64,000 bases of DNA from Bacteroidia bacterium (GCA_016787705.1 JAEUTP010000017.1:319511-383510); one strand, 5' to 3'; shown: positions 18,588-28,133, numbered from the stretch's first letter. Notes: a model not told the origin generated them from the sequence alone. A program made the numbers and translations.

Positions 18588-21023
18588 TTATAAGTTTTCT
18601 TTCACTTTTTCCTTTAATAGCGCCATTTTTAAAACATCTTCCATTTGTGATACATAATGAAAGCTCAGGCCTTTAATGTAATCTGCTTTAATATCGTCAA
18701 CATCTTTTTTATTTTCTGCACATAAAATAATTTCTTTAATGCCTGCCCGTTTTGCCGCCAATATTTTTTCTTTAATACCGCCAACGGGTAGCACTTTGCC
18801 GCGTAAGGTAATTTCACCGGTCATAGCCAACGCTTTTTTTACTTTACGTTTTGTAAAGGCACTGGCAATAGATGTTAGCATGGCAATACCTGCACTTGGT
18901 CCATCCTTTGGCGTTGCACCTTCGGGTACATGTACATGGATATTGTAATTCTCAAATGTTTCATGATCAACGCCTATAATTTGAGGATGTGCCTTTAAAT
19001 ACTCCAGAGCAAGTGTAGCACTTTCTTTCATTACGTCACCTAAATTACCGGTTAGGGTTAATTTACCGCCTTTGCCTTTGCTTAGGCTGGTTTCAATAAA
19101 TAAAATGTCGCCGCCCACCTGTGTCCAGGCCAAGCCTGTAACTACGCCTGCAATATCGTTGCCCTGGTATTTATCTTTTATATGCGAAGGACCCAATATT
19201 TTTACCACGCTTTCTTCTGTAATTTTTGGGATCTCTTCTTCACGGGCAATATGCACAGCAGTGTTACGTGCAATTTTTGAGATCTTCTTTTCCAAATTAC
19301 GCACACCGCTTTCTGCGGTATAAGTTTCAATTAAAAACTCTAATACTTTGTCACTTATTTTTAACTGTGTTTTTTTTAATCCGCTCTCTTCAATTTGTTT
19401 GGGTATTAAATGGCGTTTTGCTATCTCCAGTTTTTCTTCTACCGTATAACCGTTCACTTCAATTATCTCCATTCTGTCGCGCAAGGCCGGTTGTATGCTG
19501 GATAAATTATTGCAGGTAGCAATGAACATTACCTTGCTAAGATCATAATCCAGTTCTAAAAAATTATCATAAAAGGTAGAATTTTGTTCAGGATCCAAAA
19601 CTTCCAATAAAGCAGATGAAGGATCACCGTGATAATCGGCTCCTACTTTATCAATTTCATCTAAAATAAACACAGGGTTGGATGATTGTACCTTTTTTAA
19701 ATTTTGTAAGATCCTGCCCGGCATGGCGCCAATATATGTTTTACGATGCCCGCGAATTTCGCTTTCATCTTTTAAACCACCAAGGCTCATGCGCACATAT
19801 TTACGGTTTAATGCCTTTGCAATACTTTTTCCTAATGATGTTTTACCAACGCCCGGAGGGCCGTACAAACAAATAATTGGTGATTTTAAATTGCCTTTTA
19901 ATTTTAATACGGCAAGGTGTTCAATAATACGGTCTTTTACTTTTTCTAAACCAAAGTGGTCTTCATCTAAAATGCTTTGTGCATGTTTAAGATCAAAATT
20001 ATCGATTGTATTTTCGTTCCAAGGTAATTCCAGTAAAAGCTCGATGTAATTTGTTTGAATGCCGTATTCTGCTGCATTGGGGTTCATGCGTTGCAATTTT
20101 GAAATTTGTTTTTCAAAAATCTCTTTTACGTCAGCACTCCATTTTTTTGATTTTGCTTTTTCAAGATAGCCGCTTATTTCCTGCTCAAAATTATTACCCC
20201 CCAATTCTTCCTGTATGGTTTTGATCTGGGCATTTAAAAAATATTCACGTTGCTGTTTATCCAGGTCCATTTTTGTTTTATTCTGGATCTGGTTCTTTAA
20301 CTCCAATATTTGAAACTCTTTATTTAAATTTTCAAGTACCAGTAAGCTGCGATCTTTTAAATTGGCCACCTCTAACATTTTTTGTTTGTCCGCAGTAGTT
20401 GCGTTCATATTGGAAGAAATAAAATTGACCAAAAAAGTAGGACTGTCAATATTATTTATTGCAAAGCTGGCATCGCTGGGAATATTTGGTGAAATCTTTA
20501 CTATCTGCACCGAAGTTTCTTTTAAGTTAGAAATGATTGCATTAAATTCTTTATCTGTTTTTGGCGGTTTTATTTCGTCAAATGCGGAAACTTTTGCTTT
20601 ATGATAAGGATCTGTTTGAACGAATTCGTTAATTTTAAATCTTCGTTTTCCTTGTATAATAATGGTTGTGTTGCCATCCGGCATGCGTAGCATTTTAATT
20701 ATTTGCGCTACTGTACCAACATTATAAAGGTCAAGTTCTGTTGGTTCTTCAACAATGTCACTTCTTTGAGCCACAACACCAATGGTTTTATCGCCTTTAT
20801 TATAATCTTTTATAAGGTGAATAGACTTATCGCGGCCAACGGTAATAGGTATAACTACCCCTGGAAATAAAACTGTGTTCCTAAGCGGTAAAATTGGCAG
20901 AATTTCAGGAATTTTTTCATTCTGCATTGTGTCTTCATCCTCACTGCTTAATAAGGGAATAAAATCCGAGTCCTCATCAAGCCCCTGTTTAAAGGTTAGT
21001 TCATCTATATCTCCAAAATTCAT
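18588..21023 (-). CDS. lon: ATP-dependent protease Lon
   Basis: 811 residues, the usual Lon length. The N-terminal LON substrate-binding domain (~38-235) is followed by the AAA+ module with Walker A GPPGVGKTS (388-396) and Walker B ILDEIDK (Asp455-Glu456), then the Ser-Lys protease domain with Ser710 in GPSAGIAM and Lys753 in GGIKEK. It degrades damaged and regulatory proteins in the cytoplasm. The N-terminal ~35 residues are an acidic extension (DEDSDFIPLLSSEDED) seen in Bacteroidota homologues. All catalytic residues are present. A second protein with only the LON substrate domain is encoded at 28134-28727. Confidence 0.98.
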   Translation of the reverse strand: MNFGDIDELTFKQGLDEDSDFIPLLSSEDEDTMQNEKIPEILPILPLRNTVLFPGVVIPITVGRDKSIHLIKDYNKGDKTIGVVAQRSDIVEEPTELDLYNVGTVAQIIKMLRMPDGNTTIIIQGKRRFKINEFVQTDPYHKAKVSAFDEIKPPKTDKEFNAIISNLKETSVQIVKISPNIPSDASFAINNIDSPTFLVNFISSNMNATTADKQKMLEVANLKDRSLLVLENLNKEFQILELKNQIQNKTKMDLDKQQREYFLNAQIKTIQEELGGNNFEQEISGYLEKAKSKKWSADVKEIFEKQISKLQRMNPNAAEYGIQTNYIELLLELPWNENTIDNFDLKHAQSILDEDHFGLEKVKDRIIEHLAVLKLKGNLKSPIICLYGPPGVGKTSLGKSIAKALNRKYVRMSLGGLKDESEIRGHRKTYIGAMPGRILQNLKKVQSSNPVFILDEIDKVGADYHGDPSSALLEVLDPEQNSTFYDNFLELDYDLSKVMFIATCNNLSSIQPALRDRMEIIEVNGYTVEEKLEIAKRHLIPKQIEESGLKKTQLKISDKVLEFLIETYTAESGVRNLEKKISKIARNTAVHIAREEEIPKITEESVVKILGPSHIKDKYQGNDIAGVVTGLAWTQVGGDILFIETSLSKGKGGKLTLTGNLGDVMKESATLALEYLKAHPQIIGVDHETFENYNIHVHVPEGATPKDGPSAGIAMLTSIASAFTKRKVKKALAMTGEITLRGKVLPVGGIKEKILAAKRAGIKEIILCAENKKDVDDIKADYIKGLSFHYVSQMEDVLKMALLKEKVKENL

Positions 21024-21085
21024 GCTTAATTTCTTTAAATTTATACTTAGGTTAAATCATATTTTGTGCCAGTAAATAAAATAGA

Positions 21086-22813
21086 CTATTTGGCAGGCAT
21101 TTTTACAAAAAAGCTAAAGCCATTTTTACGATAAAGTAATTTAAAACCGGGGTTTTTCAGTACATCCTTTTCATATTGTTTTTTAGCAACAATAACAGCA
21201 GGCTTTTTAATTGGAAAATTTTCCATCCAATATAAATTTGCAAGCGAAAAGCTGGTGAGTTTTGATTTGCCTTCTTTTTCCAGATCGTTAAGTGTTTTGT
21301 TGATTATTTTTACCTGCTCGGGGTCAGAATAATCTTCAGCATTGAGTGCCGAGTAAAATAAATAGGCATAACTTTTAAAACCGTGGGTCTCAACATAAAA
21401 ATCATGCTTACTACAGGCCTTATAAAATTCAATTGCCGCATGTTGAGAATATAGTTCAACCTTAGGAATAATAACAGAAATTGTTGTATAGATGAAAAGC
21501 AAATTAAGTGTCAGGCCATAATACAAAAGTTTTAATTTGTGTTTTTTAATGGCTATAAAAACAAGAATGGCTGCTATTAAAAACAATAAGGCAATTAAAG
21601 ATTCAAAGCCTGTCCATTTTACATCTGCCTGTAAATTTTGTATAGCAAATTCATCTTTAATTATACCGCTATTTAAAAGCCAGGGTTTCAATATTCTTAT
21701 AAATCCAATAAGCGTAAGCGCCATTGTAAAAATGAAGGTAACTATCCAATAAATTACTTTTAAAACAGTGTTAAATTTTAAGCGGTCAAAATTTTGAACA
21801 ATACCAATTGCCGCTACAAATGTTAAAGGAAAATAACACAGCGATGAGTAATGAACGATTTTGGTTTGTACAAATGAAAAAATAAGAAGCACTGACCAAA
21901 ATAGACAAATAAATAATTTGCGGAATTGTTTTTGGTAAGGCGTGAGTGTAGTATAGTTTAAATAAGAGGCAATAAATATAAGTGAAGCCGGAAAACAGCC
22001 AAATAACAATACAACAAAATGATAAATAAAAGGCCCGCCATGATCACTATCCTCAGTCTTAAATAAGCGTATCTGGTAATCAATAAATTCTGTAATAATA
22101 GTTTGATTGCCTTTAAGCCATTCAATCATAAACCAACTGGCAGATACAAAAAGGGTTGTAATTGCAAATATTAAAAATGGTTTGGAAACAAATAGTTTTA
22201 ACTGTTTGGTCCAGATAAAATGTGCAGTTAAAGTTATACCAACAATAACAATAGCCGCCGGCCCTTTTGTTAATACGGCAATGCCTAAAAATAAGCCGGC
22301 AAGTAAAGCATTAATAATTTCTTTTTTGCCATTTGGATTATTGATAAACTGAAGGCAATTATAAATAGCAAGAAAAATAAATAAATTGAACCAGGGATCA
22401 ATAAGCCCTGATTTGAAATAAAGATGAGGTAATAAACACGATGCGTATAGCAAGCTCCAGATGATGCCAAATTTTTGTGAGTGAAATTTATTGCCAATAT
22501 TAAACAGGATAACCAATGAAATAATACTGCACACAGCATTTGGAAAACGCGCAGCAAATTCATTTACGCCAAATATATTCATGCTTGCAGCCTGCAGCCA
22601 AATAAAAAAAGGCGGCTTTTCCCAAAACGGGCGAAAATTTAACTGAACGCGAGAATAATTTCCAGATACAAGCATTTCACGGGCACACTCTGCAAAATTA
22701 ACTTCATCCCAATCAAATAACGGGGAGTTACCAATAAACGGAATAAAGATAATTGCAGCAATAAGAACAATTAAAAAAATAATTATGGCGTTATTTTTAA
22801 GGTAAAGTGTCAA
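21086..22813 (-). CDS. GT39/ArnT-like membrane glycosyltransferase
   Basis: 575 residues with about a dozen membrane helices. The first periplasmic loop has the GT-C acidic motif (LFDWDEVNFAECAREM) and then RPFWEKPPFFIWLQA, typical of ArnT/PMT proteins that move a sugar from a polyprenyl-phosphate carrier to lipid A or proteins at the outer face of the inner membrane. It begins with TTG, and the stop TGA of the PAP2 gene shares the bases TTGA, so the two are translationally coupled. A soluble C-terminal domain (~470-575) follows the last helices. The acceptor is unknown; the neighbours point to an envelope lipid. Confidence 0.85.
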   Translation of the reverse strand: MTLYLKNNAIIIFLIVLIAAIIFIPFIGNSPLFDWDEVNFAECAREMLVSGNYSRVQLNFRPFWEKPPFFIWLQAASMNIFGVNEFAARFPNAVCSIISLVILFNIGNKFHSQKFGIIWSLLYASCLLPHLYFKSGLIDPWFNLFIFLAIYNCLQFINNPNGKKEIINALLAGLFLGIAVLTKGPAAIVIVGITLTAHFIWTKQLKLFVSKPFLIFAITTLFVSASWFMIEWLKGNQTIITEFIDYQIRLFKTEDSDHGGPFIYHFVVLLFGCFPASLIFIASYLNYTTLTPYQKQFRKLFICLFWSVLLIFSFVQTKIVHYSSLCYFPLTFVAAIGIVQNFDRLKFNTVLKVIYWIVTFIFTMALTLIGFIRILKPWLLNSGIIKDEFAIQNLQADVKWTGFESLIALLFLIAAILVFIAIKKHKLKLLYYGLTLNLLFIYTTISVIIPKVELYSQHAAIEFYKACSKHDFYVETHGFKSYAYLFYSALNAEDYSDPEQVKIINKTLNDLEKEGKSKLTSFSLANLYWMENFPIKKPAVIVAKKQYEKDVLKNPGFKLLYRKNGFSFFVKMPAK

Positions 22814-23469
22814 GTGTTCTTTAAATTAAAAAGCGGTTTATTTAATTTTTTAAGTTTATTGCTTTGGTAAAATAAAAAATAAAGCACTAGCGAGAAAAGT
22901 GTTCCTATTACACTGCCTATAGTAATATCTACCAGCCAGTGTTGCGAAAGATACGTACGGCTAAAGGAAGAAAGAAAAGCAAAAAGAAAGAAAACAATCT
23001 TTAGGTATTTATTATTGCTTACCAAAGCCAGTGATGTAAATATGGCAAAAGCTGAAGTGGCATGTCCGCTCGGAAAACTATTTAACCCCATCATATCAAC
23101 CCCTTCAATATAATTAACTTTGGTGTCAGGTAAAAAATAACCAAATACAAAATGCGGACGATTACTATCATAACAATAGTTTTTCAGCACCGATGTTGTT
23201 ATGCCTGATAAAATATACGTAGCTAATACAAAAATGCCTTTACGGATATTAAAAATTAAAATAATTATACAAAGTACAATAGCAAAAACGCCATCGCCCA
23301 AATGCGTAAAATATTTAAAAAAAACATCTATTGCCGGATTACCAACCAGTTTGTTTATTTTAAGATGAATATAAACTTTATCAAATTGAAGTAAATAATA
23401 CGCTGCGATAATTAAAACGAGTAAATACAAAAAGAAGTAGAGCCAGTTATTTTTTATGAATGTTTTCAA
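22810..23469 (-). CDS. PAP2-family membrane phosphatase
   Basis: 219 residues, five to six membrane helices. The three acid-phosphatase motifs are present: a KNYCYDSNRP block, PSGHATS and SRTYLSQHWLVD (nucleophilic His in the last). The family includes undecaprenyl-diphosphate phosphatases and the lipid A phosphatases LpxE/LpxF. It starts with TTG (the ATG upstream is out of frame), 14 bases after mazG, and overlaps the GT39 gene by four bases. A pair of PAP2 phosphatase and GT-C transferase fits either lipid carrier recycling or lipid A remodelling; the PagL-like gene at 24706 favours the second, but this is inference. Confidence 0.85.
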   Translation of the reverse strand: MKTFIKNNWLYFFLYLLVLIIAAYYLLQFDKVYIHLKINKLVGNPAIDVFFKYFTHLGDGVFAIVLCIIILIFNIRKGIFVLATYILSGITTSVLKNYCYDSNRPHFVFGYFLPDTKVNYIEGVDMMGLNSFPSGHATSAFAIFTSLALVSNNKYLKIVFFLFAFLSSFSRTYLSQHWLVDITIGSVIGTLFSLVLYFLFYQSNKLKKLNKPLFNLKNT

Positions 23470-23482
23470 ATGAAGGTTGTTA

Positions 23483-24253
23483 TTATAATTTTTTTGCTTC
23501 GTTCCAATAAATATCCAATTCTTCTAATTTACAATCGGCAATTTGTTTGCCTTGCGCTTTTACTTTAGCTTCCATGTAGCCAAAACGTTTTATAAATTTT
23601 TTATTGGTTTGTTCTAAAGCATCTTCAGGATTGATATTTAAAAAGCGTGCGTAATTTATTAACGAAAATAACACATCACCAAACTCTTTCTCGGCGGCCT
23701 GCATGTTCTTATTTTTTATTTCCGTTTCAAATTCGTTCAGTTCTTCTTTTACTTTTTTGTAAACGTCGTTTGGGTCTTCCCAATCAAAGCCCACAGCGCG
23801 GGCTTTTTCCTGTATTCGATAGGCTTTTAATAAAGCCGGCATGCTGTTTGGTACGCCTGATAATACAGAAGTGTTACCGCCTTTTTCTTTTTGTTTTAAT
23901 TGTTCCCAGTTTTGTTTTACCTGGTCTTCTGTTTCAGCTTTTACATTGCTATAAATATGAGGATGCCTGAAAATTAGTTTCTCGCATAAAGTATCTATTA
24001 CATCTGTAATATTAAAGTCTTTTGTTTCGCTTGCAATGCGTGAGTAAAAAACAATGTGTAATAAAATATCGCCCAGTTCTTTTTTAATTTCGGGCATATT
24101 GTTTTTTAAAATAGCATCACTTAGCTCATAAGTTTCCTCAATGGTTAAATGCCTTATGCTTTCGATGGTTTGTTTTTTATCCCAGGGGCATTGTTCCCTA
24201 AGTTCATCCATAATCTTTAAAAGCTTCAAAAATGAGGCTGCACGTTGATCCAT
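23483..24253 (-). CDS. mazG: MazG nucleoside triphosphate pyrophosphohydrolase
   Basis: 256 residues with both MazG domains: the N-terminal copy has CPWDKKQT and LTIEETYELSDAI...KKELGDILLHIVFYS (metal-binding ExxE...ExxD), the C-terminal copy VKEELNEFETEI...EFGDVLFSLINYAR. MazG hydrolyses non-canonical or excess NTPs to NMP and pyrophosphate (housecleaning) in the cytoplasm. It heads the three-gene minus-strand set with PAP2 and GT39. A TAAATTTG -7-like box lies at 24261-24268 (minus strand), seven bases before the ATG, so the message may be leaderless. Confidence 0.95.
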   Translation of the reverse strand: MDQRAASFLKLLKIMDELREQCPWDKKQTIESIRHLTIEETYELSDAILKNNMPEIKKELGDILLHIVFYSRIASETKDFNITDVIDTLCEKLIFRHPHIYSNVKAETEDQVKQNWEQLKQKEKGGNTSVLSGVPNSMPALLKAYRIQEKARAVGFDWEDPNDVYKKVKEELNEFETEIKNKNMQAAEKEFGDVLFSLINYARFLNINPEDALEQTNKKFIKRFGYMEAKVKAQGKQIADCKLEELDIYWNEAKKL

Positions 24254-24589
24254 ATTCCCACAAATTTAACAAATAAAAAAATAAAAAAGGCCTTATAAAC
24301 CAAGCTGTTTGTATTTAACTTTATTTTATTGCTTAGGGTTAAAAAAACTTAAATACAGGTTGGTAAATATCGCTAAATTGGTGTCTTTTTGTATTTTTTT
24401 GATAAGAAGAATGTAAGTATTTTCTTATACAGCAAGGCATGTTGGTTTAATTTTTGCAAAAAAAAGCGGCTTATATTTTATTAAAAAGCACATAACAAAT
24501 ACCTTTTAAAGATGTAAATTTATGTGAGTTTGTAACTAAATGATGTTTATTTTAGGTATGTAAAATAAGAAAATAAAATAACTGCAGCT

Positions 24590-24623
24590 AAAAAACAGTA
24601 GTAAATAAATGAGCTGTTTTTTT
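24590..24623 (+). terminator. Terminator-like hairpin 1 in the leader
   Basis: AAAAAACAG (24590-24598) pairs with CTGTTTTTT (24614-24622), loop of 15 bases, then T. It could work in both directions. Confidence 0.6.
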
Positions 24624-24635
24624 ACTTTTTAGTTA

Positions 24636-24693
24636 AAAAAAATCTTAGTACAGGCGCTTACTTGTAAACAAATAGCCTACCTAAGATTTTTTT
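24636..24693 (+). terminator. Terminator-like hairpin 2 in the leader
   Basis: A 13-bp perfect stem (AAAAAAATCTTAG at 24636-24648 with CTAAGATTTTTTT at 24681-24693), extended inward by imperfect AGGC/GCCT pairing, ends in a T-tract just before the PagL-like ATG (24706). Confidence 0.65.
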
Positions 24694-24705
24694 ATTTATT
24701 TTCGC

Positions 24706-25821
24706 ATGGTGTTGCGAAAGCTCATATTTACTTCAATTACCGTTGTTTTAAGCTGTTTAACAATTGCACAAAACGGCATTACCGGTAATCACGATTGGTA
24801 TATAAAACCTTCGGTTAATCATGGTTTTGTGCTTATTCACCGCACCAGTATCGGTCATTTGATAAAGGGTTATCCTACTATTTATGAAGTAAATATCTCA
24901 AAACCAACATTAGGAAACAAGCTTTGGCATTTAGAAAATAATAAGCCGGATATTGGTGTTTCGCTGCAATGTCTTGATTTTAAAAATCCTTCACAATTGG
25001 GTTATGCGTTAACGGCAGCGCCATATGTTGAGATTCCTCTAAATGCGCTAGAAAAAAGATCCCGGGTAATTATGCGCTTATGCTGGGGCGCAACATATAT
25101 TACCAAATGCTTTGATATTGTTGAGAACAGAAAAAATATAGCTATTGGCAGTCACGTAAATTCATTTGTGCAATTTAAATGGTTTTGGCATTTACAATTA
25201 AGTAAAACAATACGTTTTGAACCCGGTATTACATTTACCCATGCGAGCAACGGTAAATCAAGAAACCCAAATCTGGGTTTAAATGTGGTAAGTTTAAATG
25301 CAGCTTTGAATATGCTTATACCTTCTAAAAGAGCAAAACCGGAAATTGTTAAAATAGATTCATCAACAAAAGTAAGATCAAAAAATGAAATCTTTGCATT
25401 TGCAGCTATTGGATTTAATCAACAGGAAATTGCCACTGAAGAATTAAAAGTATTTGTTACTTCAATAACCTATCAGCGAAACGTTCGTAACACCCATAAA
25501 TTTAGTGTTGGTATTGATTTGTTTGATGACCAGATATATCAACGTGATTATGAAACAGCTTTTAAGCAAAAGCCTCAGGGCTTTGATCAAATGCGCGTTT
25601 CAGCTAGATTAGGATATTCTTATAACATAGGTCGTATTAGTTTTCCAATTGAAATTGGCTATTATGTTTTTCAAAAAACAGTACCAGATGGAAATGTTGT
25701 AAGCAGGATAGGAGTAAGGTATTATAGCAGGTGTGGCCTTGTTGGCCATTTTGGATTGCGTACACATTTTGCTGTTGCATATAATTTTGAATACGGTTTA
25801 GGATATAGATTTTTTTTATAA
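24706..25821 (+). CDS. PagL-like acyloxyacyl hydrolase (lipid A deacylase)
   Basis: 371 residues: signal peptide (LRKLIFTSITVVLSCLTIAQ) and an outer-membrane beta-barrel. The segment RFEPGITFTHASNGKSRNPNLGLN matches the PagL active-site pattern HxSN...PN.G.N, giving catalytic His179 and Ser181. PagL removes the 3-O acyl chain of lipid A. The protein is about twice the length of the founding PagL proteins; Bacteroidota homologues often carry an extended barrel of this size, and a second set of strands follows (~210-371). The start codon follows a TATTTTCG box by one base and lies right after a terminator-like hairpin. The lipoprotein gene behind it is nine bases away. Confidence 0.75.
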   Translation: MVLRKLIFTSITVVLSCLTIAQNGITGNHDWYIKPSVNHGFVLIHRTSIGHLIKGYPTIYEVNISKPTLGNKLWHLENNKPDIGVSLQCLDFKNPSQLGYALTAAPYVEIPLNALEKRSRVIMRLCWGATYITKCFDIVENRKNIAIGSHVNSFVQFKWFWHLQLSKTIRFEPGITFTHASNGKSRNPNLGLNVVSLNAALNMLIPSKRAKPEIVKIDSSTKVRSKNEIFAFAAIGFNQQEIATEELKVFVTSITYQRNVRNTHKFSVGIDLFDDQIYQRDYETAFKQKPQGFDQMRVSARLGYSYNIGRISFPIEIGYYVFQKTVPDGNVVSRIGVRYYSRCGLVGHFGLRTHFAVAYNFEYGLGYRFFL

Positions 25822-25829
25822 AATAAATT

Positions 25830-26570
25830 ATTAAAAAGAGTATTACATATTTATTGATTATTGTTTTTTTAACTACCTGTAAAAAGGAAAACGCTTTAGA
25901 TTGCTTTAAGTCAAATGGTAACGAAATAACCGATTCACGTTATCCGGGACAGTTCAAAATTATTAAAACCTACGATAAGATTGATCTTAACATCACAAAA
26001 GGTGCAGAATTTAAAGTAGATGTTGTTGCCGGAAAAAATATTATTAAGAATATTAAAACAAAAGTAGTAGATGGTGTTTTACGTATAGATAATAATAACA
26101 GATGTAATTTTGTGCGTGGCTATAAAAGAAAGGTTACAGTTAATGTTATATTACCCTATTTGGTTAGGGTAGAAAATCATGGAGTAGGCACAACAACATT
26201 TAGCGAAGGTTACGCCCAGGATACTATACAACTGCTTGCGGAAAATTCTGGAGACATTATATTACATGGTACTTTTAACGAGGTAAGAACAAGCTCGCAT
26301 GGCAATGGCGATATCTATCTCAATGGTTCGTGTAATAGATTATATGTTTATACCTATGGTACAAACGTTCTAAAGTGCGAAAATTTTGTAATTAACAACT
26401 ATGTGTTTGTGGAAACCATAAGTATTGGCGATTGTTTTATTAATGCGCCAAACGGTGGTACGTTAGAATATAATATATGGCGTGATGGTAATATTTATTA
26501 TAGGGGAAACCCTGCACAAATAAATAATTTTAAAGGTGATGGAAAGGGCTCGTTAATAAAAGAAGATTAA
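25830..26570 (+). CDS. DUF2807 (head-GIN) lipoprotein, apparent ATT start
   Basis: 246 residues if read from ATT at 25830. That reading gives KKSITYLLIIVFLTTC, a complete lipoprotein signal (two lysines, hydrophobic core, Cys17). The first usual start, TTG at 25854, would leave a signal without any positive charge. No ATG or GTG exists in frame between the preceding TAA (25824) and the lipobox. The mature part is a right-handed beta-helix-like DUF2807 domain: YDKIDLNITKGAEFKVDVVAG, then GTTTFSEGYAQDTIQLLAENSGDI repeats. Such proteins are envelope-anchored with unknown function. It probably shares a transcript with the PagL-like gene. Confidence 0.75.
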   Translation: MKKSITYLLIIVFLTTCKKENALDCFKSNGNEITDSRYPGQFKIIKTYDKIDLNITKGAEFKVDVVAGKNIIKNIKTKVVDGVLRIDNNNRCNFVRGYKRKVTVNVILPYLVRVENHGVGTTTFSEGYAQDTIQLLAENSGDIILHGTFNEVRTSSHGNGDIYLNGSCNRLYVYTYGTNVLKCENFVINNYVFVETISIGDCFINAPNGGTLEYNIWRDGNIYYRGNPAQINNFKGDGKGSLIKED

Positions 26571-26604
26571 AAGCGTCGTATAGTGTAATGTTACAGATCT
26601 TAAA

Positions 26605-28081
26605 TTACAAAGCCTCTGGCTTTGTTCCTTTAACTGAAAATGTATAAATATTAAAATCCCGGTAATAAAAGGTTATTTCAATGAACTTATACTTTTCATA
26701 AAGCGTTTCTTTTATTTTATTATCTGGCGATGCAAAATTAGCGGAGGCATCAAGGTATATTATTTTTTCAAAACCGTTAATTGTGCTTAGTAATTTATCA
26801 TTAAGCTTATTTACAATATATATATTCTCATATTTTAAAGAACTGTCAAGTACTGCATACTCAGTACTTTGATCCTTTAGTTTAAAAAGATCCATGTTGT
26901 AATAATAAGTGAAATTTAATTCAAAACTGTATCCGCAACCAATAACAATGGTTTTTTATCTTTTTTTGATTTAATATAATTAACAACATCATCTACATCA
27001 TTTTTTTTACTCGGATCAAGGGTAGCACTAAAAAAGAAAAGCAATATAATAATGCCGGCGGCGCTTAAATATTTTTTTGATCTTTAAATAAGTAAGAAAT
27101 ACTTAAAGCTAGTAGAATATAAAACGCCGGACTAATAAAAATAAGATACCTGTCAATATACATTGGGATTTTATATGAAATTAAAAACATTCCAATAAAA
27201 GGAACTAAGAACCAGATAATAATATATTTGGTATAAGGATGAACAGGCGTTTTCTTTTTCCTGATAAAAAAAACTGTGATCGTAGATAAAAGAAGCACTA
27301 TACAAACTACCGTTGGTATAGGTTCGTTGCAAAATGACCAAAGCATATTATAAAGACTTTCAATTCCTTTAGGGGGTTCAACCCATGTGCCGTTGTTAAT
27401 GTGCTGTTTTGTTCGTTGCCATAAAATTATTAATTGCGGTAAATAAGCTGTTAAACCAATAACTATGGTAATTGCATATTTTTTTATAACTGGGTTTGAT
27501 CTTAAAAAAAACAAGCAAACAATTAAAAATTCCAATCCCCAAACAATAAATCCAAAGTAATGCCCATAGATCAATAATAAATTTATAAAAGAAAAAACAA
27601 TAAGCTTCCTGGTTTTAAATTCAGAAGGCTCTTTTAAAAGCTTAAAAAATAAATAGAAGGAGATAACGGTTAAAAGAACAAAAAGAGAATAAACCCGGCA
27701 ATCATGCGCAAACCAAATATTTACCGTTGACAGTGTGTAAATTATAGATGCCAGTATTGCTGTACGTTTGTTAAAGAACTCTATTGTCATTTGGTAAATA
27801 AAAAAAACACTAATAGAACTAAATAACATAGGTAAAGTTCTTATGCTTCCTGGACCTATTCCAAAAAGCTTTATCCAAAAATGAGTGATCAATTCAAAAA
27901 GTGGTGGGTTATTGTACTTTTCTAAAAAAGAAGTAAGATTTACAAGGTCAAATTGTGCATGATAAACTGTAAAAGGTTCATCAAGACAAATAGATTGCGA
28001 GGTTAAGTAAAACGATTTTGAAAGAATGTTAACTCCAACAAAAATAACAGGCCAAAATAATTTGTGTAAATACAAAGGCAT
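26605..28081 (-). pseudogene. GT39-like glycosyltransferase broken by two frameshifts
   Basis: The first part (28081 to 27065, 338 residues, nine or so membrane helices; ICLDEPFTVYHAQFD and YNNPPLFELITHFWIKLFG carry the GT-C acidic and substrate motifs) stops early. Adding one A to the A7 run at ~27070-27076 continues it as DQKKYLSAAGIIILLFFFSA...KKPLLLVAD; a second single-base gap near 26930 then joins YSFELNFTYYYN to the last piece, MDLFKLKDQSTEYAVL..., ending at 26605. The repaired product would be about 492 residues, right for the family. Either the gene is decayed or the sequence has two single-base errors, one in a homopolymer. Confidence 0.75.
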
Positions 28082-28133
28082 TTACCGTAAAAATAATTAA
28101 ATAAGTCTGATAAAAAAAGAAATGAACAGAGGA

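Larger units (their letters stand above)
24254..24705 (+). other. 452-base structured gap upstream of the PagL-like gene
   Basis: No gene is visible. The gap holds a 9-bp inverted repeat (TGTATTTAA 24310-24318 with TTAAATACA 24349-24357), a promoter-like TTTAATTTTTGC near 24447-24458, and two terminator-like hairpins in a row (24590-24623 and 24636-24693) that end 12 bases before the next ATG. This could be a regulated leader with attenuation, or a small RNA whose terminators happen to end here. The minus-strand mazG promoter sits at its left end. Confidence 0.55.

Noticed and set aside
19678..20049. Plus-strand open frame within lon
   Set aside because: Mirrors conserved Lon AAA+ codons on the other strand; a by-product of AT-poor third positions, not a gene.
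23483..24253. MazG as part of a toxin-antitoxin or phage module
   Set aside because: Full two-domain housekeeping MazG, co-directed with envelope genes; no MazE/MazF or phage genes.
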